Origin: Rhodospirillaceae bacterium
GTDB taxonomy: Bacteria > Pseudomonadota > Alphaproteobacteria > Rhodospirillales > Rhodospirillaceae
Assembly (NCBI GenBank): GCA_009693785.1
Contig: SHWP01000003.1
Span: forward strand, 56,719 to 120,718
Direction: 5' to 3'
DNA: 64,000 nt
Shown here: positions 28,464 through 37,370 of the stretch, piece by piece
How positions within the stretch are numbered: position 1 is the stretch's first letter
Layout of the letters: every line of letters begins with the position of its first letter
Translations under genes and position numbers: made by a program
Notes under the pieces: generated by a model
The model's input: the letters and a program-made list of their open reading frames with translations, nothing else
Told to the model about the DNA's origin: nothing
Database searches by the model: none

Positions 28464-29606
28464 ATGAGCAGCCAAGCCCACGAAAAAATGCCCCCCATGG
28501 CCGCATCGACAGCCCCATCCGAGCTGATGGAAAGCGTTGAGCGGGCTTTGGCTGAATTACGCCGGGGCAGCGCCGTAGTGATTATTGGTGCAGGCGAAGC
28601 CGCCTTAGTCAGGGCGGCAGAAACGATCGATGTTTGGCCGCTGCCTTATTTTTCGAGACCGGGCGTGGGTGAGAAATGTTTGGCCGTGACCGGCCGCCGC
28701 GCTGCCATTTTGGGTTTAAGTGATGGCGCGGCCCGCACAGTTTTGCTGACGAGTAAGGACGAATGGGCATCCGAGCGCATTGAACCTCTCATCAACCCCG
28801 AGGCTCAGGGGCCGGTTCCCCCACATGGCGTGAGCGCTTCTCCAGCAGCAACGGGGAGTGCTGCCGAAGCAGCGATCCGATTGATGAAGATTGCCCGGCT
28901 GCTTCCTGCGGCATTGATCGCGCGCTTAAGCGCCGATGACGCAGCAGCTTGGGCCAAAGCTAATGGACGGTGGGCCGTCTCAAGCCAAGCTATCGAAGCA
29001 TACGAGCGTACCCAAGCCGAGGATTTGCGTGCTGTGAGTGAGGCGCGGGTGCCTTTGGCCGATGCGGAGCATACACGCATTGTTTCATTCCGCTCGCGCG
29101 ATGGCAGCGCCGAACACTTGGCTATCATCATCGGCACGCTGGACACGGCCAATCCGGCGCTAACACGATTGCATTCGGAATGTTTTACCGGCGATTTGTT
29201 GGGCTCGCTGCGCTGTGATTGCGGCGAACAATTGCGTGGGGCCATTCAGTTGATCGCCAAAGAGGGTGCGGGTGTGCTGCTTTATTTGGCGCAAGAAGGG
29301 CGCGGCATCGGGCTGGTCAACAAACTGCGTGCGTATCGTTTGCAGGACTTTGGATTCGACACCCTTGATGCCAATGAGCAGCTCGGGTTTGATGACGACG
29401 AACGTGTGTATTTACCTGCCGTGCAAATGTTGCGGCAGTTGGGAATCTCGAAGGTACGATTGCTCACGAACAACCCTGCCAAGGTTGGAGCCTTAGCGCG
29501 CCACGGCATCGTGGTGTCCGAGCGCGTGCCCCATGTGTTTCCTTCTAACGAACACAATCGCGGCTATTTGCTGACCAAAGCCAAACGCGGCGGACATTTG
29601 CTTTAG
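28464..29606 (+). CDS. ribA: GTP cyclohydrolase II with a degenerate N-terminal RibB-like domain
   Basis: RibA opens the riboflavin pathway by converting GTP to a diaminopyrimidine. The catalytic domain (C-terminal 200 residues) has HSECFTGDLLGSLRCDCGEQ with the three zinc Cys, LYLAQEGRGIGLVNKLRAY, and LLTNNPAKV. About 180 N-terminal residues are shaped like DHBP synthase (RGSAVVIIGAGEAALV), but the acidic RibB active-site motif is absent, so that half should be inactive. I start at ATG 28464. An upstream in-frame ATG at 28422 is the alternative. Confidence 0.92.
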   Translation: MSSQAHEKMPPMAASTAPSELMESVERALAELRRGSAVVIIGAGEAALVRAAETIDVWPLPYFSRPGVGEKCLAVTGRRAAILGLSDGAARTVLLTSKDEWASERIEPLINPEAQGPVPPHGVSASPAATGSAAEAAIRLMKIARLLPAALIARLSADDAAAWAKANGRWAVSSQAIEAYERTQAEDLRAVSEARVPLADAEHTRIVSFRSRDGSAEHLAIIIGTLDTANPALTRLHSECFTGDLLGSLRCDCGEQLRGAIQLIAKEGAGVLLYLAQEGRGIGLVNKLRAYRLQDFGFDTLDANEQLGFDDDERVYLPAVQMLRQLGISKVRLLTNNPAKVGALARHGIVVSERVPHVFPSNEHNRGYLLTKAKRGGHLL

Positions 29607-29723
29607 CTCACGCATCCGAATCCGCGCGCCAAACTTGCAACATTGGCCCGGCAAGTCTTGCCGATGGGAGCAAATCCGCTTCCTCATAATCAACATAACC
29701 CATTGATTTTGTTTAATATTTTA

Positions 29724-29739
29724 TTGGCCTCGTTCTTGC
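29724..29739 (+). promoter_or_regulatory. sigma-54-like promoter element
   Basis: TTGGC (29724-29728) and TTGC (29736-29739) place GG and GC ten bases apart, the spacing required by RpoN (-24/-12). The upstream DNA is AT-rich. It lies 33 bp before the start of the Ala-rich protein at 29772. A match of this short consensus can occur by chance, and no enhancer-binding protein gene is nearby. Confidence 0.3.
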
Positions 29740-29771
29740 GTGCTTAATCTCAAAAGCGAAAACGCAAGGCC

Positions 29772-30818
29772 ATGACTTCCATCGGACAAATAGCTGCTTC
29801 ACCAGCATCGCCGTTGCTTCACCGCACGGCCCCTCAACGCGCCATTGAACGGCCCGTGTATGACCCAGTGCTGGCCGAGTATGCGCGCAGCCAAAACCAG
29901 CCGGTCGAGGAAATCACGGTTAGCGCCCCCAAGGCCGATGACGAGGCCTTCAGTTTTTGGGATGTGCTTGACCTGATCAATCCGCTGCAACACATCCCCA
30001 TCGTCAACACCATCTATCGTGAATTAACCGGCGATACGATTAAGACGCCTGTAAAAATCATTGGTGCAACGGTGTTAGGTGGGCCCATCGGGTTCGCCGC
30101 CGCCATGATCGACAGCGTGGTTGAACAATCCACCGGCAAAGATGTCGGCGGTCATGCCATGGCGTTGTTGAAAGACGACACCGCGCCCAAACCCGAAACC
30201 TCCCTTGCCAAGGCTGCGCCCGCGCAGATCACGCAGATCGCCGCCAGTAACAGCCGCGAATTTATTCCCGACGACCCGGCGATGGCGATGACTTCAAAAT
30301 CATCGGTGCCAAGCGAAGCCGAGGCGTTCGTCAAGACCGCCCAAATCGCGGCTCAAGCCAATGTGTTTCCAACATTCAAGCGTACTCAGCCGGCTCGAGC
30401 GGCCCAAGCACAGCAGGCAGAACAGCCAGCTGGCCATATCTCGGCTTTGAATGCGCAAACTCGATTCATGCCGATTAAGCGCGACGCAAGCGAGCGGACC
30501 TTGGTCGCAGCCACACAACGCGACGGCGATGCCACATCGTTGGCCGAGCTTAAGGCCCGGGGGCGCGTCACCACATCCGCCATAGCCACCGGACGGCCTG
30601 TGTTGGCCCCGGCTAGCCTAGCTGTTGCCACGGCGGCGCAAACCAAAAACAGACAGCCCGAGACCGACAACGATACGCCCGCCGCTTCGGCGCAAGAGGC
30701 TTTTGCTTATGGCCGTAACGTTGCGAGTGCAGGCAAACCGGCCGAGATGCCCGCCTGGTTCGATACCGCCATGCTTGGCGCCATCGACAAATACAAGGCC
30801 ATGCAACAGGTTCAATAG
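29772..30818 (+). CDS. Ala-rich hypothetical protein with one conserved hydrophobic module
   Basis: This is a 348-residue protein. Residues about 55-135 form a recognisable module, FWDVLDLINPLQHIPIVNTIYRELTGD followed by ILGGPIGFAAAMID-like glycine-rich hydrophobic sequence (given as fragments). It recalls hypothetical proteins of other alphaproteobacteria. The rest is low-complexity and rich in Ala, Gln and Pro, probably disordered. No signal peptide is visible. A ribosome site AAGGCC precedes ATG 29772, and a sigma-54-like element lies upstream. The function is unknown. Confidence 0.65.
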   Translation: MTSIGQIAASPASPLLHRTAPQRAIERPVYDPVLAEYARSQNQPVEEITVSAPKADDEAFSFWDVLDLINPLQHIPIVNTIYRELTGDTIKTPVKIIGATVLGGPIGFAAAMIDSVVEQSTGKDVGGHAMALLKDDTAPKPETSLAKAAPAQITQIAASNSREFIPDDPAMAMTSKSSVPSEAEAFVKTAQIAAQANVFPTFKRTQPARAAQAQQAEQPAGHISALNAQTRFMPIKRDASERTLVAATQRDGDATSLAELKARGRVTTSAIATGRPVLAPASLAVATAAQTKNRQPETDNDTPAASAQEAFAYGRNVASAGKPAEMPAWFDTAMLGAIDKYKAMQQVQ

Positions 30819-30878
30819 ACCGTTGCCGCGTGATCGAGACACGACAGACAACACCCGTCGCGATATATTGGGATCAAC

Positions 30879-31397
30879 ATGAACTTGATTGTTGTCCCCG
30901 ATCCCAAAAACCCATCCCGTGGCGTCGTGACGTGTGGAGCCAAAAAATTCCTATGCGCGTTGGGCCGCAGCGGAGTTTCCACGGCTAAGCGCGAAGGCGA
31001 TGGAGCCACGCCCGCAGGCACATTTCCAATCAGGCGGCTGCTCTATCGCGCCGATCGTGGCCATCAACCCCTTACGCAAATACCCGCCTTGGTTATTGAA
31101 CACCACGACGGCTGGTGCGACGCGCCAGACGATCCCAATTATAACCGCCCGGTCCGGTTGCCTTATGCCGCAAGCGCAGAGAATTTATGGCGCGATGATG
31201 GAGTATATGACCTGATTGTCGTCATTGGTCACAACGATGCGCCCGTCGTGGCCGGGTTGGGCGGTGCCATTTTTATGCACATTGCCACACCCGATGTTGC
31301 GCCCACCGCCGGATGCGTGGCGTTGCCGCACGAAGATTTATTGAGTGTCTTATCGGCGCTGGATGCAAATTCGACAATCACGATTCAAGCGCGCTGA
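30879..31397 (+). CDS. L,D-transpeptidase (YkuD-type) family protein
   Basis: This is a 172-residue protein with a single YkuD domain: GAKKFLCALGRSGVSTAKREGDGATPAGTF near the start and IFMHIATPDVAPTAGCVALPHED holding the catalytic His and Cys. Such enzymes form 3-3 cross-links in peptidoglycan or attach proteins to it. No signal peptide is visible in this short form, which is common for the small subfamily. The last 20 bp overlap the convergent YggS-type gene. Confidence 0.88.
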   Translation: MNLIVVPDPKNPSRGVVTCGAKKFLCALGRSGVSTAKREGDGATPAGTFPIRRLLYRADRGHQPLTQIPALVIEHHDGWCDAPDDPNYNRPVRLPYAASAENLWRDDGVYDLIVVIGHNDAPVVAGLGGAIFMHIATPDVAPTAGCVALPHEDLLSVLSALDANSTITIQAR

Positions 31398-32085
31398 CAG
31401 ATTTACGCGCACCGAAAATCGCCGTGCCAACACGCACATGAGTGGCCCCCAAGCGTACTGCGATTTCGGCATCGCTGCTCATGCCCATACTGAGTTGAGA
31501 TAAGCCACAGCGCCCGGCCAGCTCACGCAAAAAAGCAAAGTGCGGCGATGGCTCGTCACTCACTGGCGGAATGCACATTAAGCCTACGACCGGCAGCTTA
31601 AGGGTGTCACGGCACAGCGCCACAAAGCTTTCTGCCTCGGCCGGATCAACCCCAGCTTTCTGCGGTTCGCGCCCAGTATTGACTTGAACAAAGCACGACA
31701 GGGGTCTGGCTTGTTGGGGGATTTCTTCGGCTAGTTTTTCCGCTAGTTTGCGCCGGTCAAGCGTATGAATGACATCAAACAACTCAACCGCCTCGCGCAC
31801 CTTGTTGGTTTGCAGGGGCCCGACAAGGTGCAGAACAAAATCGGGGTGTGCGGCCTTGAGTTGTGGGAATTTATGTTGCGCTTCTTGAACGCGGTTCTCG
31901 CCAAAATTCCGCTGGCCTGCCGCAAGGGCTGCTTCAATTGCTTCCCGGCCATGGGTTTTGGAAATGGCGATCAAGGTCACCGAGGACGGGGCGCGATGAG
32001 CCGCGCGCGCAGCCTTGGCCAGCGCCTGACTTACACTGTCAAGCGCGGCGGCAATATCGTGCGGTGCGTTTGGGCTTAAAGACAC
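31378..32085 (-). CDS. YggS-family pyridoxal phosphate homeostasis protein
   Basis: This is a 235-residue single-domain TIM barrel like alanine racemase. The PLP lysine lies in VTLIAISKTHGREAIEAAL. FGENRVQEAQHKFPQL, LHLVGPLQTNKVREAV and LSMGMSSDAEIAVRLG are all signatures. It buffers PLP and affects vitamin B6 balance. The end overlaps the L,D-transpeptidase gene by 20 bp on the opposite strand. Confidence 0.95.
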   Translation of the reverse strand: MSLSPNAPHDIAAALDSVSQALAKAARAAHRAPSSVTLIAISKTHGREAIEAALAAGQRNFGENRVQEAQHKFPQLKAAHPDFVLHLVGPLQTNKVREAVELFDVIHTLDRRKLAEKLAEEIPQQARPLSCFVQVNTGREPQKAGVDPAEAESFVALCRDTLKLPVVGLMCIPPVSDEPSPHFAFLRELAGRCGLSQLSMGMSSDAEIAVRLGATHVRVGTAIFGARKSVSALES

Positions 32086-32127
32086 AGAGGTTGGTGCGAA
32101 AGATGATGATGTTGCTATGATGCCCTG

Positions 32128-32763
32128 ATGTTAAAGCGTCTCTCAACTGCTGTTGCGGGTTTGGTCAAAAAATCACGCGCGAAAACCGCGCGCCGCGATT
32201 TACCCTTGCTGTGGGTTATGAGCGATATCGCGCGCCTGCCAGACCCATCGAGTATCTTAACCTTCCTTCCGGCCCATAACGCTGTAATCGTGCGCCATCC
32301 CCACACACAAGAGCGTCGCGCCTTAGCGGAGAGGCTGAAACCCCTATGCCGTAGTCAGCGTATAAAAGTCTTAATCTCTGAGGATTGGCGATTGGCAGCG
32401 GCGCTGCGCTGTGACGGCGTGCATATGCCAGAGCGCGCCGTTAATCAGGTTCGCCCCGGATTGCGGTTATGGAGAAAATCAAAGCGGGCTTTGCTGACCA
32501 CATCGGCCCACGGACCAGAAGGGATTTTAAATGCTGGAAGGATTCGCGCTGATTTGGTTTTTCTCTCGCCGGTTTTGGCAACACGCAGTCACCCCGAGCG
32601 TGTACCGATCGGTCGCATCGGTTTCGCCAAGTTAGCGCTGCGTGCGCGCTGCCCGACCGCAGCCTTGGGCGGCATCACGCTAAGATCAATAAGAACATTG
32701 AACGGCACGCGATGCGCCGCCATTGGCGGCATTAGCTTCGCGCTGGAAAAAGCGGGGGCTTAG
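32128..32763 (+). CDS. thiamine-phosphate synthase-like (ThiE/TenI family) protein
   Basis: This is a 211-residue TIM barrel. FLSPVLATRSHP corresponds to the ThiE GPVF.T.SHP motif, CDGVHMPERAV to the GVHLGQ strand, and AALGGITLRSIRTL to the final GGI strand. The N-terminus is variable and rich in Lys/Arg. It could be ThiE itself or a TenI-type regulator or relative. Other thiamine genes are not adjacent. The stop overlaps the outer-membrane protein stop by 4 bp. Confidence 0.78.
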   Translation: MLKRLSTAVAGLVKKSRAKTARRDLPLLWVMSDIARLPDPSSILTFLPAHNAVIVRHPHTQERRALAERLKPLCRSQRIKVLISEDWRLAAALRCDGVHMPERAVNQVRPGLRLWRKSKRALLTTSAHGPEGILNAGRIRADLVFLSPVLATRSHPERVPIGRIGFAKLALRARCPTAALGGITLRSIRTLNGTRCAAIGGISFALEKAGA

Positions 32764-33458
32764 AATCGCAACTGCACGCCGACGCGCGCACCCGTGCCTT
32801 GCGGAGTGCTGGCCCCCGGTGAGGCCGATGCAACGCCAGGGCTGGCCAGGCGGCTGCCGGTGAAAGCATCGGCATTAAACCGAATCCAGGGCGCAACTTG
32901 ATACATGCCGCCTAACATCCACTGTGTCGTATCAATGTTGCGGCTGGTGAACGCAGGAGCGTTATCGCCTATCGAATAGGTCAGGCGCAGATCAAACCAG
33001 CCGACGCCGTATCCAAGACCAGCTTGCCAAGATCCCGATGACTGAAAGTTACCAGCAAGTGTGGTGTCATTGGCGCCAGCAAAGCCGCCCGCAACGTAGA
33101 GGCCCGCATAACCCACCGATGCGCCAAGATTGAAGGCAGTCCTTGGTTCGGTGGTGAGGAAAACAGGCCGATCGGCGAAGCGCGCGAACACGCCAACCTC
33201 ACTGCCGTAAATCGAGGTTGAATATCGCGCTGCAAAATCCTGACTGAGCCCGCCCGTACTCAGCGTCACGTAGGTCAAGGGATCGGTTGCCGCGACCGGC
33301 AAGGTCACCATACCGTAGGTTGGGCTGAGCGTGCCGATGGTCAGGTTTCCGCTTTGATCGGCGGTTCCAGTTAGGCGCGTGTCTTGGGCGTGCACCGGCC
33401 CGGCGAATAACGCCGCTATGCTGGCTATCCCAACCGCTGTTTTGAAACGCGTTTTCAT
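32760..33458 (-). CDS. outer-membrane beta-barrel protein (porin-like)
   Basis: This is a protein of about 232 residues. The signal peptide (MKTRFKTAVGIASIAALFAGPVHAQ) is followed by alternating amphipathic strands and a C-terminal Phe (VGVQLRF), the outer-membrane insertion signal. ATG 33458 is chosen over TTG 33464. It is smaller than classical trimeric porins, perhaps 10-12 strands. The 240 bp upstream to the tannase-like gene contain no gene. Confidence 0.78.
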   Translation of the reverse strand: MKTRFKTAVGIASIAALFAGPVHAQDTRLTGTADQSGNLTIGTLSPTYGMVTLPVAATDPLTYVTLSTGGLSQDFAARYSTSIYGSEVGVFARFADRPVFLTTEPRTAFNLGASVGYAGLYVAGGFAGANDTTLAGNFQSSGSWQAGLGYGVGWFDLRLTYSIGDNAPAFTSRNIDTTQWMLGGMYQVAPWIRFNADAFTGSRLASPGVASASPGASTPQGTGARVGVQLRF

Positions 33459-33698
33459 CGGCAACTTGCGCTGATTAACCTTTGTGGCGTTAGCCTATCT
33501 AAAGGCCTGAGGGTCTTCAATATAAAGCCGTTCTTGGCGCTCACGTTGCGAAACAATGTGACAAATAACCCACAATTTACCCCGAGTCGGGGCCCATGTG
33601 TTGCAGGAATGCCCTGAATCTATTGCATATTTATGTCATGGCACATCACGTCTGGGTCTGACGTCGATGGATATTGCGCCCCGGAACGACTCGACTGC

Positions 33699-35324
33699 TT
33701 ACTTTTGGGGCTGGCTCATCTCGGCCAGGGGCACGTAACTGAGTGGCGCCGGTTTGAAATTCTCAGCCTTGGCCGGATCGCCCGAGCCCGTATAAGCCGC
33801 CACATCTGGAAACGGATAGATCGGCCGTGTTTTAGTGATCTTGGCGGGATCGAGCGGGAATCCTTTTGCGCCCGGATGTCCAATGGCATCGCTGCGCCGT
33901 GCAGCGATTAATGTGCCCGGCGTTTCGTTTTTCTCAACCCAATTTTCCATTGCGCTAATCCAATCGACCGTGTCGACGCCAACACCACCGCGGCAGTGAT
34001 CCATCCCTGGAATCAGATAGAGCTTCATGAACTTATCGGCCTCAGTCTTGCCGCCCGCAACGCGTGAGGCTTTTTCCACATAGTCAACGAGCGGGCCTGC
34101 ATCGAGCAAATCGTTGAGGCCTTGGTACACAATCAACTTTCCGCCGCGGCGTTGAAAATCGGCGAGATCGGGATTACTGGGCGCTTGCAATTGGCCCTTG
34201 GTGAACAAGCGCGGATAGTCGCGGTCGAGATCGAAACTGCGCGGCGAATATGTGGGGCCCGGATCGTAATCGAACCACACATAGCGCAAGCGGTCCTGCG
34301 CCATGGGTTCGAACGTCACGTTGGCGCCTGCCTTGTCGCGAATATATGGCGCCCAATTCATTTCAGCGCCTGGTTGAACGCCTGGCGTGACCCGCAAACC
34401 GTTCTTCAAAAACGCGCCGCGATAAATGCGCTCGGCCGCCGCGATTTGATTCGCATTCAGGCATTGCGAGGCATCTTGGCCTGCTTTGCATTTCAAAACC
34501 GACAAATCGGGTGTGCATGACCACGGATCATTAATCACGCCATCGGCTAAGCCGTCCTTGGCATCGCACTGCGCGACGACAGCTTTGTTCAACGCCGCCA
34601 AATGTTCGCGGCCCATGATGGCGCGCCCGTCTTTGTCCATGTTGGCCAGCGTGCGCCAAAAGATGTTGATATAGGCTGGCTGCACACCCGCTGGCGCACC
34701 TGCAATGATGCCATCGAATTGCCACGGATAACGTTGCGCGATGTTCAACGCCTGACGCCCGCCGGTGGAACAGCCGCGCCAATAGGACTTGCGCGGGGCT
34801 GTGCCCGTGTAGGCCTCGACAATCGCCTTAGACGCCAGCACGGCCTTGTGGGTGCCGCGATAGGCCAGGTCCAATTCACCTTCGATATTGTTGTAAGCCC
34901 ATTCGCCCGAGCGGCTGACCAGGTTCACCGTCTCGTCGGAAAGGTCATCGTCGGGGTGCGGAGCTGAATGGCCCGTGTCGGTCACGGCCACCGCGTAACC
35001 GCGCGATAGCGGGTCGTTGGCCGCTTCGATGGTGCGCACGCCGCACATGGTGCCGCAGCCTTCGAAATGAAACTTTCCGTTCCATGCTTTATCGGGAATT
35101 CGCAACCGGATGCCTACTTGCGGGGCGACATAGCCACGCACATCGCAATAGGCCGGAAGTTTTTCCGAGGCCGGAACAAAAACCGTATACGTGATGTGCG
35201 TGGGCGCATCGGGCAGCGCGGCAAGATCGAGCTGCGTAATGCTTTTGCAAGCCGCTTCGTCGGCGCGTGCTGGCGCGTTTAGTGCGAAAGCAACAAGAGC
35301 GGTGGTGAGGATGATGTTGCGCAT
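33699..35324 (-). CDS. tannase / feruloyl esterase family hydrolase, secreted
   Basis: This is a 541-residue protein with a signal peptide (MRNIILTTALVAFALNAPARA). It has the tannase-family layout: GYAVAVTDTGHSA, YWRGCSTGGRQAL near residue 185 with the nucleophile Ser flanked by a Cys, LIVYQGLNDLLD, and PGMDHCRGG with the catalytic His beside a second Cys. The CS...HC pair forms a disulfide next to the triad in this family. It would release phenolic acids such as gallate or ferulate from esters in the periplasm. Confidence 0.92.
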   Translation of the reverse strand: MRNIILTTALVAFALNAPARADEAACKSITQLDLAALPDAPTHITYTVFVPASEKLPAYCDVRGYVAPQVGIRLRIPDKAWNGKFHFEGCGTMCGVRTIEAANDPLSRGYAVAVTDTGHSAPHPDDDLSDETVNLVSRSGEWAYNNIEGELDLAYRGTHKAVLASKAIVEAYTGTAPRKSYWRGCSTGGRQALNIAQRYPWQFDGIIAGAPAGVQPAYINIFWRTLANMDKDGRAIMGREHLAALNKAVVAQCDAKDGLADGVINDPWSCTPDLSVLKCKAGQDASQCLNANQIAAAERIYRGAFLKNGLRVTPGVQPGAEMNWAPYIRDKAGANVTFEPMAQDRLRYVWFDYDPGPTYSPRSFDLDRDYPRLFTKGQLQAPSNPDLADFQRRGGKLIVYQGLNDLLDAGPLVDYVEKASRVAGGKTEADKFMKLYLIPGMDHCRGGVGVDTVDWISAMENWVEKNETPGTLIAARRSDAIGHPGAKGFPLDPAKITKTRPIYPFPDVAAYTGSGDPAKAENFKPAPLSYVPLAEMSQPQK

Positions 35325-35354
35325 CGGCGGCTCCGGTCGGTTGAATAGAATGAT

Positions 35355-36260
35355 CTAGCCGTCCCCGCGCGTTTTAGTCTTATGGGGCTCGGCGTTTTTT
35401 TCGAGAAATTCGACGATCATGCCCGCGATGTCGGTGCCGGTGGCCTCCTCGATGCCCTCAAGACCCGGCGTAGAATTGACTTCCATCACCACGGGGCCGT
35501 GGTTGGAGCGCAGCATGTCGACACCGCAAACATTCAAGCCCAAAATCTTTGCCGCGCGAACGGCGGTCGAGCGTTCTTCCGGTGTGATCCTTATGGTCGA
35601 GGCCTTGCCGCCGCGATGCAAGTTCGAACGGAATTCGCCCGGCGCGCCGCGCCGTTGCATCGAGGCCACCACCTTGCCACCAATGACAATGGCGCGAATA
35701 TCGGTGCCTTCGGCTTCTTTGATGAACTCCTGAACCAGAATATTGGCTTCCACGCCACCAAAGGCCTCGATGATGCTTTTGGCCGAGGATGGGGTTTCGC
35801 CCAGCATCACGCCGATGCCTTGGGTACCTTCGAGTAGCTTGATCACCACCGGCGTGCCGCCGACCATGCCAATGAGGTCTTCGGCCTGGTTGGTAACATG
35901 GGCAAATGCCGTAACTGGCAAGCCGATGCCTTTGCGCGAGAGCAACTGCAAGCAACGCAGTTTGTCGCGCGAACGGCCGATGGCGACCGATTCGTTGAGC
36001 GGATAAACGCCCATCATTTCGAATTGGCGCAACACGGCCAGTCCATAGAACGTGATCGAGGCGCCAATGCGAGGGATAACCGCGTCAAACCCCACAAGGC
36101 TGCGGCCCTTGTATTTCACCTCGGGCCGGTGCGAGGCGATGTTCATGTAACACTTGAGCGTATCGAAAACCTCGATGTCATGACCGCGTGCACGGGAAGC
36201 AGCCACCAAGCGTTGGTGGGAATACAAACCGGCATTACGGGCCAACATGGCGAATTTCAT
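35355..36260 (-). CDS. rimK: ribosomal protein S6--L-glutamate ligase
   Basis: This is a 301-residue ATP-grasp enzyme that adds glutamates to the C-terminus of ribosomal protein S6. Signatures are [63 protein letters not shown], and [15 protein letters not shown] with metal ligands. In Pseudomonas RimK works with the protease RimB and the EAL protein RimA. A RimB-like gene lies just upstream here. Confidence 0.95.
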   Translation of the reverse strand: MKFAMLARNAGLYSHQRLVAASRARGHDIEVFDTLKCYMNIASHRPEVKYKGRSLVGFDAVIPRIGASITFYGLAVLRQFEMMGVYPLNESVAIGRSRDKLRCLQLLSRKGIGLPVTAFAHVTNQAEDLIGMVGGTPVVIKLLEGTQGIGVMLGETPSSAKSIIEAFGGVEANILVQEFIKEAEGTDIRAIVIGGKVVASMQRRGAPGEFRSNLHRGGKASTIRITPEERSTAVRAAKILGLNVCGVDMLRSNHGPVVMEVNSTPGLEGIEEATGTDIAGMIVEFLEKNAEPHKTKTRGDG

Positions 36261-36306
36261 CGCGTGTTCCCCATAACGGGGCCCTGAAATCGAGGCTCTT
36301 GTGGTG

Positions 36307-36336
36307 CCGGCGATGGGCGCCAGCCCATCCCGCCGG
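36307..36336. repeat. strong imperfect hairpin between rimK and rimB
   Basis: CCGGCGATGGGC (36307-36318) pairs with GCCCATCCCGCCGG (36323-36336) around a GCCA loop with a two-base bulge. It sits about 120 bp beyond the rimB stop and just upstream of the rimK start. It could be an RNA processing or attenuating stem between the two genes, or one copy of a dispersed palindromic repeat. Confidence 0.45.
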
Positions 36337-36420
36337 GGATGACCTTACCGATTGGCCCCCCTAAGGCAAGCCCCCATGAGGCCAAAGAATTGAGGATTCA
36401 CAGGGCGTTAAGAGAAATAA

Positions 36421-36437
36421 CCCCTAGGAATAGGGGG
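36421..36437 (-). terminator. intrinsic-terminator-like hairpin after rimB
   Basis: Read on the minus strand, CCCCTA and TAGGGG pair around a four-base loop, and TTATTTCTCTT follows. It starts 17 bp after the rimB stop. The stem is short (six GC-rich pairs), so termination may be partial, allowing some read-through to rimK. Confidence 0.5.
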
Positions 36438-36453
36438 TCGGACGTGGCCCCGA

Positions 36454-36966
36454 TCAACGAGCCTTACGACGCCGGGGTTTCTTCTTCTTGCGGATCACAA
36501 ATGAACGGCCCGGATCGACCAAATAGCGCCGCCGCAGGGCCTGACGACCGAGCAGCATGCGAAACCCCATGTCGTCGCGGTTGGTTAGGGTCAGCTCGAT
36601 AGGATAGCGCGACTTACCGATCTTCAGGGTGGTGCGGATGACTGGGCGTTCTTCGCGGCGGCCGCCCGAGTCGGTAACCGTGCGGTGATCGATCACTACA
36701 GCGACACATTTGACCTCGGGGCGGCTTTTGCGTTGCAGCGGGTGCAAGAAAAACCGCACGTAAGACGCGCCATCTTTGGTGAAGGGCGTGACGCGAAACG
36801 CATGCAAGGCCGAGGTGCGCGCACCCGTATCAAGTTTCGCCTTGATCTTATCCACCTTGAAATCAGGCAGCCGCACCCATTCGCGCCAGCCGACAATTTT
36901 CTTTTTCGCCCGGCGAATTTTGAAGGGCGGCTTTTCAATCTTCTTGGGGCGCTTGATGACCATCAT
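36454..36966 (-). CDS. rimB: RimB-type retropepsin-like protease (ATP-dependent zinc protease family)
   Basis: This is a 170-residue protein. WREWVRLPDFKVDKIKAKLDTGARTSALHA carries the DTG of a single-chain retropepsin-like aspartic protease, and FRMLLGRQALRRRYLVDPGRSF closes the fold. The C-terminus is very basic (KKKKPRRRKAR). In Pseudomonas RimB trims glutamates added to S6 by RimK. Proximity to rimK supports that role. Its ATG overlaps the thioesterase stop (ATGA), so it is translationally coupled to a metabolic operon. Confidence 0.85.
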   Translation of the reverse strand: MMVIKRPKKIEKPPFKIRRAKKKIVGWREWVRLPDFKVDKIKAKLDTGARTSALHAFRVTPFTKDGASYVRFFLHPLQRKSRPEVKCVAVVIDHRTVTDSGGRREERPVIRTTLKIGKSRYPIELTLTNRDDMGFRMLLGRQALRRRYLVDPGRSFVIRKKKKPRRRKAR

Positions 36967-37370
36967 GTGCTGATGAACGTTTGAACCAGCGATGCGGTGG
37001 CAATGATTTTTCCATCCACCTCGCGTTTCAGCCGAACCTCGACAAAGGCTTGGCGTGCCCCAGACCCAATGATTGTTGCCTCGGCGATCAATGATTCATT
37101 GGGTTTCGCTGCTCGCAGAAAATTCGCCGACATTTGAGCCGTGGCAAAATTGCGCTGTCCGCACCCAAACCACGTTGCTGCACCAGCCGCATCGTCTATC
37201 ATCGCTGTCAGGTAGCCGCCGAGCAGGGTACCGTTGGCGTTGTTCAGGTCTGTGGGGGGCATGTAGCGAAGCGTGGCCGCGCCCGTTTGATCGTCGATGG
37301 CCAAGACTATTCCGCCCAAGATCTCGCGGCTTTTAAAACTCGGAAGCTTTGTGACATCAACGACGGTCAT
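36963..37370 (-). CDS. PaaI-family hotdog thioesterase
   Basis: This is a 135-residue hotdog-fold protein: NANGTLLGGYLTAMIDDAAGAATWF matches the PaaI helix and active-site region, and TAQMSANFLRAAKPNESLIAEA is the following strand. It would cleave acyl- or aryl-CoA thioesters. ATG 37370 overlaps the TGA of the nitronate monooxygenase gene, which decides the start over TTG 37382. Confidence 0.88.
   Translation of the reverse strand: MTVVDVTKLPSFKSREILGGIVLAIDDQTGAATLRYMPPTDLNNANGTLLGGYLTAMIDDAAGAATWFGCGQRNFATAQMSANFLRAAKPNESLIAEATIIGSGARQAFVEVRLKREVDGKIIATASLVQTFIST

Noticed and set aside
32100..32130. Thiamine (TPP) riboswitch before the ThiE-like gene
   Set aside because: Only about 40 bp separate it from the divergent YggS-type gene, too little for the aptamer, and no THI-box sequence is visible.
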